From NCBI GenBank assembly GCA_021779435.1, contig JAJYAR010000050.1:1-11030 (forward strand): a DNA stretch of 11,030 nucleotides, read 5' to 3'. Below, in pieces: positions 5,969 through 11,030 of the stretch. This stretch comes from a bacterium (GTDB lineage: Bacteria; Verrucomicrobiota; Verrucomicrobiae; JAJYAR01). Each line of letters starts with the position of its first letter. Within the stretch, counting starts at the first letter, position 1. Position numbers and translations under genes: made by a program. The notes under the pieces are model-generated. The model worked only from the letters and a program-made list of their open reading frames with translations. It did not search any database and was not told where the DNA came from.

Positions 5969-6964
5969 ATGCATCGTCTGCGGATTGTAGCGATCGGCGG
6001 GGGCACGGGATTATCGAGCCTTCTGCGCGGGTTGAAGGCTTACGCCGCGCCGCCGGCGGAGGCGGAAATCACCGCGATTGTAACGGTGACCGACGATGGA
6101 GGAAGTTCCGGCCGGCTGCGGAGAGAATTCGACGTGTTGCCGCCAGGGGATATCCGAAATTGTATGGTGGCCCTGTCGGAGGAAGAGGCGCTTTTATCGC
6201 GGCTTTTCCAGTACCGCTTTTCGGACGGCGAGGGGCTGAAAGGGCACAGCTTCGGGAATTTGTTTCTGACCGCACTCACGCACCTGACGGGCGACTTTGC
6301 TCGGGCGGTGAAGTTGTCGAGTGAAGTGTTGGCCAGCCGCGGCCGCATTTTCCCCTCGACCGCACGGAACGTAACGCTCGAAGCCGTTCTGGAAGACGGC
6401 ACCGTAGTCGAAGGAGAAACCCGCATCAGCGGCAGCGCGTCGCGGATTCGCCAAGTGCGGCTGCGCCCCGAGCGATGCGAGCCGCTGCCGGAGACGTTAG
6501 AAGCGATCGAACGGGCCGACCTCATCTCGCTGGGGCCCGGGTCCTTGTTCACGAGCGTTGTGCCGAATCTGCTTGTCGAGGGGATTCCCGAGGCAATTTC
6601 CCGGTCGAAAGCCTTGAAGGCTTACTTCGTGAACCTCATGTGGCAGCCGGGTGAGACGATCGGTTTCCGTGCTTCGGACCACGTCGAGGCGATTCACCGT
6701 CATGCGCGTTTACCGCTCATCGACGTGGCGGTGGTGAATACGACTCCGATCTCGCCGGAACTGCTGCGCAAGTACGAGGCGGATTCCGCCGAGCCAGTGG
6801 AGGCGGATATCGAGCGGCTTCAGGCGATGGGTGTCGAGACGGCTTCGGCCAACCTGTTACTTGAGTCCGGAACGGTGCGGCACGACCCGCTTGCCACCGC
6901 GCGGATAGCGATGAACCTGGCCCGGAAGGGCAGGGAACAAATAAGACAGAAGATCCTAACATGA
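5969..6964 (+). CDS. yvcK: YvcK/GlmR family UDP-GlcNAc-binding regulator (CofD-like fold)
   Basis: YvcK (gluconeogenesis factor, renamed GlmR in Bacillus) is a cytoplasmic protein of the CofD-like family. In Gram-positive bacteria it binds UDP-GlcNAc and stimulates the amino-sugar enzyme GlmS; it is needed for cell shape on gluconeogenic carbon. The 331-residue length is normal. Conserved marks are the N-terminal GGGTGLSSLLRGLK (10-23), DDGGSSGRLRREF (42-54), PPGDIRNC (58-65), GHSFGNL (92-98), SLGPGSLFTSVVPNLLV (187-203), QPGET (226-230), SDHVEAI (236-242) and RHDPLATA (304-311). In the QPGET block the usual MTQPGET reads MWQPGET. The ATG at 5969 has a weak GAGAAG ribosome site and starts directly on the conserved core. 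Its stop overlaps the glmU start by 4 bases (ATGA), which implies translational coupling. It could be transcribed from the promoter at 5626. Confidence 0.93.
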   Translation: MHRLRIVAIGGGTGLSSLLRGLKAYAAPPAEAEITAIVTVTDDGGSSGRLRREFDVLPPGDIRNCMVALSEEEALLSRLFQYRFSDGEGLKGHSFGNLFLTALTHLTGDFARAVKLSSEVLASRGRIFPSTARNVTLEAVLEDGTVVEGETRISGSASRIRQVRLRPERCEPLPETLEAIERADLISLGPGSLFTSVVPNLLVEGIPEAISRSKALKAYFVNLMWQPGETIGFRASDHVEAIHRHARLPLIDVAVVNTTPISPELLRKYEADSAEPVEADIERLQAMGVETASANLLLESGTVRHDPLATARIAMNLARKGREQIRQKILT

Positions 6965-8376
6965 TCCACATTACCGCCGACGACAACAGCCCCATACACG
7001 TTGTCATTCTCGCGGCCGGCCTCGGCACGCGCATGAAATCGAAGCTCGCCAAGGTGCTTCACCGTGTGGGCGGAATGAGTCTTGCCGAGCATGTCGTGCG
7101 GGCCGCTTGTCATGTCACACCTCCTTCCCATATCACGGTGGTGATCGGGCACCAGTCCGAGGAAGTGCGGACGGAACTGGCGCCTTTAGGAACGAACTTC
7201 ATTCTTCAGGAGCAGCAGCAGGGAACGGGGCATGCTCTGCTTACGTGCCGGGAGGCTCTGCACGCGGCCGGCGGCCTGCTCATGGTTCTCTATGGCGACA
7301 CGCCGCTGCTTTCTCCCGCCACGCTGCAACGCCTGGTGGAGCGGCAACGGCGTCACCAGGCCGCGGCCACACTCATTACGACGCATCTGGACGACCCGAC
7401 GGGCTATGGCCGGGTGATTGTCGACGACCAGGGCCATGTGCGCTCAATCGTGGAACAGAAGGCCGCCACGCCGCACCAACTCGGCATTCATACGATTAAC
7501 TCGGGAATTTACTGCTTCGAGGCGGGCCTGCTGTGGAAGTACATTGGCGAGATTCGTCCGGATAACCAGGCGAATGAGTATTACTTGACCGACATTGTGT
7601 CGATCCTCAACCGGCATGGTCACGCGGTGCAGTCGATGGAAGTTAAGGACTCGCCAGAACTGCTCGGAATCAACACGCGGGTCGACTTATCCACGGTGGA
7701 CAAAATCATTCGCGACCGCAAGGCGCGGCAGCTTATGCTGGACGGCGTCACGATCGAAAAGCCAGAGACGGTGACGATCGATGCGCATGTAAAAGTCGGG
7801 CCGGACTCGATCCTCGAACCATTTACGCGGCTGGTGGGGGCGACGGTCGTCGGCGAGGACTGCCGCATCGGCGCCGGCACGATGATCGAGTCGTCCCGGA
7901 TCGGGGACCGTGTCCATGTGGCGGCGCTGACTCACATCTCCCACGCGGTGATCCACGACGACGCACGCGTGGGTCCGTTTTCCCGCCTGCGTCAGGGCGC
8001 CGACCTCGGACCCGGAACGCACGTGGGCAACTTCGTCGAACTGAAAAATACGCATCTCGGCGCGGGGGCCAAGGCGAATCACCTGGCTTACCTCGGTGAC
8101 GCGCAGATCGGCGAAAGGGTCAACGTGGGCGCCGGTACGATTACCTGTAACTACGACGGGGTGAATAAGCACCGCACCACGATCGAGGGCGGGGCGTTCA
8201 TCGGAAGTAACTCGACACTGGTGGCGCCCGTGACGGTTGGGGAAGGGAGTTACATCGGCGCGGGGTCCGTTATTACCGAAGACGTTCCCGCCGGGTCGCT
8301 GGCGCTGGGCCGGGCTCATCAGGTAGTGAAACCCGGGTGGGTAGAGCGGAAAAAGCAGGAGCAGACGGGAGATTGA
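6961..8376 (+). CDS. glmU: bifunctional GlmU: N-acetylglucosamine-1-phosphate uridyltransferase / glucosamine-1-phosphate acetyltransferase
   Basis: GlmU acetylates glucosamine-1-phosphate and then couples it to UTP, giving the UDP-GlcNAc used for peptidoglycan and lipopolysaccharide. The 471 residues contain both domains. The N-terminal uridyltransferase has LAAGLGTRMKSKLAKVLH (18-34), QQQGTGHA (85-92), YGDTPL with metal-binding Asp113, and GINTR (236-240). From about residue 262 the left-handed beta-helix acyltransferase shows hexapeptide repeats. It carries NHLAYLGDA with the catalytic His374, NVGAGTITCNYDG (388-400) and the final SLALGRAHQVVKPGW. In the first signature the usual Pro-Lys reads Ala-Lys (AKVLH). 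The ATG overlaps the yvcK stop. The gene ends 3 bases from the stop of the convergent HD-GYP gene, leaving no room for a terminator between them. Confidence 0.97.
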   Translation: MIHITADDNSPIHVVILAAGLGTRMKSKLAKVLHRVGGMSLAEHVVRAACHVTPPSHITVVIGHQSEEVRTELAPLGTNFILQEQQQGTGHALLTCREALHAAGGLLMVLYGDTPLLSPATLQRLVERQRRHQAAATLITTHLDDPTGYGRVIVDDQGHVRSIVEQKAATPHQLGIHTINSGIYCFEAGLLWKYIGEIRPDNQANEYYLTDIVSILNRHGHAVQSMEVKDSPELLGINTRVDLSTVDKIIRDRKARQLMLDGVTIEKPETVTIDAHVKVGPDSILEPFTRLVGATVVGEDCRIGAGTMIESSRIGDRVHVAALTHISHAVIHDDARVGPFSRLRQGADLGPGTHVGNFVELKNTHLGAGAKANHLAYLGDAQIGERVNVGAGTITCNYDGVNKHRTTIEGGAFIGSNSTLVAPVTVGEGSYIGAGSVITEDVPAGSLALGRAHQVVKPGWVERKKQEQTGD

Positions 8377-8379
8377 GTG

Positions 8380-9849
8380 TTAGCGGGATGCGGCGTGCGC
8401 CGGCTCCACGGCCGGGCTGGGTTGCCGGTGCGAGGTGACACTCGATGAGAGGCGAAGCAGGTCCGAGGTGAAGGCCTCCGCCCGCGGATGGCTGTGCTTC
8501 AGGGCCTCGACGCAACGGCCATCGATTTTCGCCGGTGTTTCATTTTCCATGACACGGAAGACTTTCTCGATCGGCATCGCGTCGCGATATGGGCGCCTGG
8601 CGGCCAGTGCGTCGTAGATGTCGGCGACGGCGAGGATACGGGCTGCAAGAGGAAGCTGCTCGGCCTTATATCCGCGGAAGTAGCCGCTGCCGTCGAGCTT
8701 TTCGTGATGGGATGCCGCGATTTCGGCGAGAAGTTCGAACTGTGGAACCCGGCGAAGGATCTCGTAGGTGTAGTAAGGGTGCCGCTTGACGATCTCCCAC
8801 TCGGCCCGATCGAGTTGGCCGGGTTTTTCGAGAATCGCGTTCGAGACGCTTAGCTTGCCGAGGTCGTGAAGCAGCGCGGCGCGGCGGATGAGGGTGATGT
8901 CGCGTTCATCCATCCCCATGGTTTGCGCCATGGCGACGGCGGCGCCGGCGACACCGGCCGAGTGGCGGTAAGTGTAAGGGGATTTCGCGTCGACGATATC
9001 TGCGAAGGCGAGGCAGATGTTTTCGATCTGGGCCTCGCCGGCCGGTTGGGAGGCGGCGCGGGGAGAGAGTCCGCCGACGTTTTCCCGGGCGCGGTCCATC
9101 TGTTCCCAGAACCTGCCTCGCGCGACGAGGGATTGAAACGCTCTGACCACGTCCGGATCGAACCAGCGCCACCGGCGGCGGCGCGCCATCTCTTCGGCGG
9201 CAAAGGCGCCTCGCGTGACGTAGAACACGTCGAGGCTCTGCGCGAGCGACATGATTCGCGACAGCCGCGGGATCTCCTCTCCCCGCCGGCCTTGGGGATG
9301 CCCGCTGCCGTTCCACATCTCGTCCAGGCTGTAGATAGCTTCGGCCGCGGCTTCCGAGAGGCCGATCCGCCTGGCGATACCGGCGCCGCGCTCGCAGCGG
9401 AGCTGGACAAGGCTGCGCGCGGTCCGGACTCTGCCGGCGCCCATCTCGGCCAGCGCCCTGACGCGGGCAAGAAATGTGCCGCCGCGGCGCAAGTGGTTCC
9501 GTGCGTATTCGAAGTACTCCCAGTTGGCGCGGGTCCAGTCGGTGGTCTTGATGTCCCGCTTGGCTGAGATGTCGTCGCTGCCCAGCAGGTGGTACATCTT
9601 CGAGGAGTTGGCGCTGCAGCCCAAGTCCTTCATCAAGAGGGCGTAGTACAGGTCCTGGAGTTCGGGCTCAGGCAGACCCATCTCCCGGCCGATGTTCATG
9701 CCGGCGGCGCAACAGCGTTCGGCGTGCCCGAGTGGTTGGCCCTCGGTTAAGTCGAGCGCGCAGGAGAACGCGGCAAGGATTCGAGGCATCGACAGCCCGT
9801 CTTCGCCGGCCACGCCAGGCGCGGACGCAGGGGAGGTAAGCGTCGGCAT
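8380..9849 (-). CDS. tandem HD-GYP-type phosphohydrolase, probable cyclic-di-GMP phosphodiesterase
   Basis: The 489-residue protein holds two HD-GYP-like halves and no membrane segment or receiver domain. The C-terminal half (about 274-455) is complete: RHS with His296, LLHDLGKL with His328-Asp329, KRHP with His357, HHEKLDGSGYF at 381-391 and VADIYDAL with Asp410. Such domains break down cyclic-di-GMP or related dinucleotides. The third letter of the GYP signature is Phe (GYF). The N-terminal half (about 22-210) is degenerate: the HD pair reads Lys-Asp in LLMKDLGCSANSSKM (near 71-85), and a partner motif DEMWNGSGHPQGRRGEEIP (near 176-194) lacks the double His. It probably serves as a partner or sensory domain. 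ATG at 9849 is chosen over GTG at 9852 because AGAGG is better spaced for it. It lies 49 bases after truB and may be co-transcribed. Confidence 0.88.
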   Translation of the reverse strand: MPTLTSPASAPGVAGEDGLSMPRILAAFSCALDLTEGQPLGHAERCCAAGMNIGREMGLPEPELQDLYYALLMKDLGCSANSSKMYHLLGSDDISAKRDIKTTDWTRANWEYFEYARNHLRRGGTFLARVRALAEMGAGRVRTARSLVQLRCERGAGIARRIGLSEAAAEAIYSLDEMWNGSGHPQGRRGEEIPRLSRIMSLAQSLDVFYVTRGAFAAEEMARRRRWRWFDPDVVRAFQSLVARGRFWEQMDRARENVGGLSPRAASQPAGEAQIENICLAFADIVDAKSPYTYRHSAGVAGAAVAMAQTMGMDERDITLIRRAALLHDLGKLSVSNAILEKPGQLDRAEWEIVKRHPYYTYEILRRVPQFELLAEIAASHHEKLDGSGYFRGYKAEQLPLAARILAVADIYDALAARRPYRDAMPIEKVFRVMENETPAKIDGRCVEALKHSHPRAEAFTSDLLRLSSSVTSHRQPSPAVEPAHAASR

Positions 9850-9898
9850 CACCCCTCTTATCGGTTACGAATGCTTAAGTTCTTAGAGCTATTGCTTA

Positions 9899-10789
9899 CT
9901 ATTTGTGGAAAACCACAACCGGGTGGTAAAAATTCGGAGCCTGGGCTTCGCCGATCGCGACGAGATCGCCTTCGTGGGACACAGCCTTGACGAAGCGCGC
10001 CCCGGCTTGAGCGCGGAAGGGAGAAATCCGAAAATTCCTGCCTTGCCGGATGTGATTTTCCGTCAGAGCGTCGATCACTTCGGCGGGAAATTCGGGAAGA
10101 AGGCCGGAGCAGGGCAGGACGGCCTCGGCGAGCCTGCCCGCCACTGCCATTTCGGCGAGGGCGTCCAGGGTGTGGGACTGGCTTTGTTCAAATGGCCCGG
10201 AAACCGTACGGCGCAGTTCCTCCAGCACCGCACCGCAGCCCAGTTTCTGCCCCAATTCATGCGCGATGGCCCTCACGTAGGTTCCCGCCGTACATCGCAC
10301 CAGCAACACAGCGGTGGGCAGGTGAAACTCCCGAAGCTCGAGCCGGTGCACCGTCACCTCGACAGGCGCGAGCTTGGGCGGTCTTCCCTTTCTGGCCAAC
10401 TCATAAGCGGGTATGCCACCTACTTTTTTGGCCGAGACCGGCGGTGGGGTCTGGCGGATGGAGCCGCGAAAGCCGACAAGGGTGGCCTCCAGTTCGGCCT
10501 CGCTGAACGACGGTTCCACGATGCCGCTCGTCCGCTCCCCTTCGCGATCATATGTACTGGTGGAGTAGCCGAAGCGGATGGTGGCCTGGTATTCCTTGTC
10601 GCCGCCGCCCAGGTACGGGGCCAGACGGGTGGCCTGTCCCACGACGAGAGGCAGAACGCCTTCGGCAAGCGGGTCGAGCGTACCTAAGTGCCCGATGCGC
10701 CGGATTCCGCTGATGCGGCGGACGCGGTTGACCACGTCGTGTGACGTCATGCCCCGCGGCTTGGCGACAACGATGACGCCGTCGGGCAC
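9899..10789 (-). CDS. truB: tRNA pseudouridine-55 synthase TruB
   Basis: TruB turns uridine 55 in the T-loop of tRNAs into pseudouridine. The 296-residue protein, close to the usual 290-320, opens with VIVVAKPRGMTSHDVVNRVR. The catalytic motif GHLGTLDPLAEGVLPL follows, with Asp39 as nucleophile (counted from the GTG at 10789). Further marks are KEYQATIRFGYST, the QTPPPVSAKKVGGIPAYELARKG block and the CTAGTYVRAIAHELG block. A PUA-like tail ends in VVVFHK. GTG at 10789 is chosen because it puts the conserved core 4-5 residues from the N-terminus; it starts 8 bases after the pepA stop. A TTG at 10810 would overlap pepA by 13 bases and add 7 residues, and a weak ribosome site cannot decide between them. 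The pepA-truB-HD-GYP order suggests one minus-strand unit. Confidence 0.95.
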   Translation of the reverse strand: MPDGVIVVAKPRGMTSHDVVNRVRRISGIRRIGHLGTLDPLAEGVLPLVVGQATRLAPYLGGGDKEYQATIRFGYSTSTYDREGERTSGIVEPSFSEAELEATLVGFRGSIRQTPPPVSAKKVGGIPAYELARKGRPPKLAPVEVTVHRLELREFHLPTAVLLVRCTAGTYVRAIAHELGQKLGCGAVLEELRRTVSGPFEQSQSHTLDALAEMAVAGRLAEAVLPCSGLLPEFPAEVIDALTENHIRQGRNFRISPFRAQAGARFVKAVSHEGDLVAIGEAQAPNFYHPVVVFHK

Positions 10790-10797
10790 AGCGGCGG

Positions 10798-11030
10798 TCA
10801 ATCGCGCCAACTCGCCGCCAGTTCAGCGAGCGTCCGCACGCATACCCCGGTCGGTCCCTTCGCCATGTCCGGTTTGGCGTCGTCGTTCCAGGCGGTGCCG
10901 GCGATGTCGAGGTGTACCCAGGCCGCTTTTTCGACGAACTGGCGAATGAACATGGCGGCCGTGATCGATCCGCCGGCGCGGCCGCCGATGTTCTGAAGAT
11001 CCGCGAACGGGCTTTTAAGCGCCTCCAGAT
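10798..11030 (-). CDS. pepA: leucyl aminopeptidase (M17), C-terminal end (partial)
   Basis: Only the last 77 codons are in the window; the gene starts beyond the right edge. The translated end contains [19 protein letters not shown], whose Arg corresponds to the active-site Arg of M17 peptidases. It is followed by [14 protein letters not shown] and a [14 protein letters not shown] tail. This is the standard end of leucyl aminopeptidase, a cytoplasmic two-metal enzyme that removes N-terminal residues from peptides. The metal ligands lie outside the window. The stop is TGA at 10800-10798, immediately upstream of truB on the same strand. Confidence 0.93.
   Translation of the reverse strand, partial: LEALKSPFADLQNIGGRAGGSITAAMFIRQFVEKAAWVHLDIAGTAWNDDAKPDMAKGPTGVCVRTLAELAASWRD

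Noticed and set aside
5156..5974. Open frame of 272 codons on the minus strand across the divergent region
   Set aside because: Arg/Pro/Ser-rich shadow that crosses the UvrC-like gene in another frame and the promoter of the 53-aa gene; no motif.
8866..9567. Open frame of 233 codons on the plus strand
   Set aside because: Antisense of the HD-GYP gene, with no independent start signal or motif.
9903..9918. TTGTGG-AAAA-CCACAA hairpin at the end of truB as a terminator
   Set aside because: The stem has only 6 pairs, lies before the truB stop, and has no following T tract on the minus strand.
1..11030. CRISPR array, mobile element, tRNA or rRNA
   Set aside because: No regularly spaced repeats, transposase or integrase motifs, terminal inverted repeats or recognisable tRNA/rRNA sequence were seen on either strand.

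Overview
The window looks like chromosomal core DNA from an acidobacterium, most likely near Solibacter/Bryobacter. This assignment is inference. It rests on high GC, on the look of the protein families, and on a membrane-anchored Do-like protease N-terminus that resembles acidobacterial ones. I see no insertion sequence, prophage, CRISPR array, tRNA or rRNA.

Layout from left to right. (1) Bases 1-184 carry the start of a minus-strand membrane-anchored protein, probably HtrA/Do, running off the edge. (2) Two small plus-strand zinc-ribbon genes follow (377-592 and 649-867). They end at a hairpin with a T tract that lies inside the 3' end of the convergent gene. (3) A minus-strand group reads, in transcription order, a UvrC-like protein with a worn nuclease site (about 5535 to 4495), homodimeric pyruvate dehydrogenase E1 aceE (4467 to 1780), and an ornithine cyclodeaminase/mu-crystallin family dehydrogenase (1763 to 858). 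(4) A divergent control region at about 5560-5680 contains a strong sigma70-like promoter for a 53-residue CxxC protein (5680-5841). (5) yvcK/glmR and glmU follow on the plus strand and overlap by 4 bases. (6) A minus-strand group on the right reads pepA (3' end only), truB and a tandem HD-GYP protein. The last is convergent with glmU, with 3 bases between the stops.

How the genes fit together. GlmU makes UDP-GlcNAc, and YvcK/GlmR proteins of Gram-positive bacteria bind UDP-GlcNAc and tune amino-sugar synthesis, so the coupled pair suggests a sensor made together with the enzyme that supplies its ligand. AceE consumes pyruvate, and some members of the family of the next gene are alanine dehydrogenases that also use pyruvate, so this pair may sit at one metabolic branch point.

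No clear new defence or mobile system is visible. The most unusual item is the UvrC-like protein: it keeps the UvrC cysteine cluster and the UVR motif but has lost key GIY-YIG residues and the whole C-terminal nuclease half.
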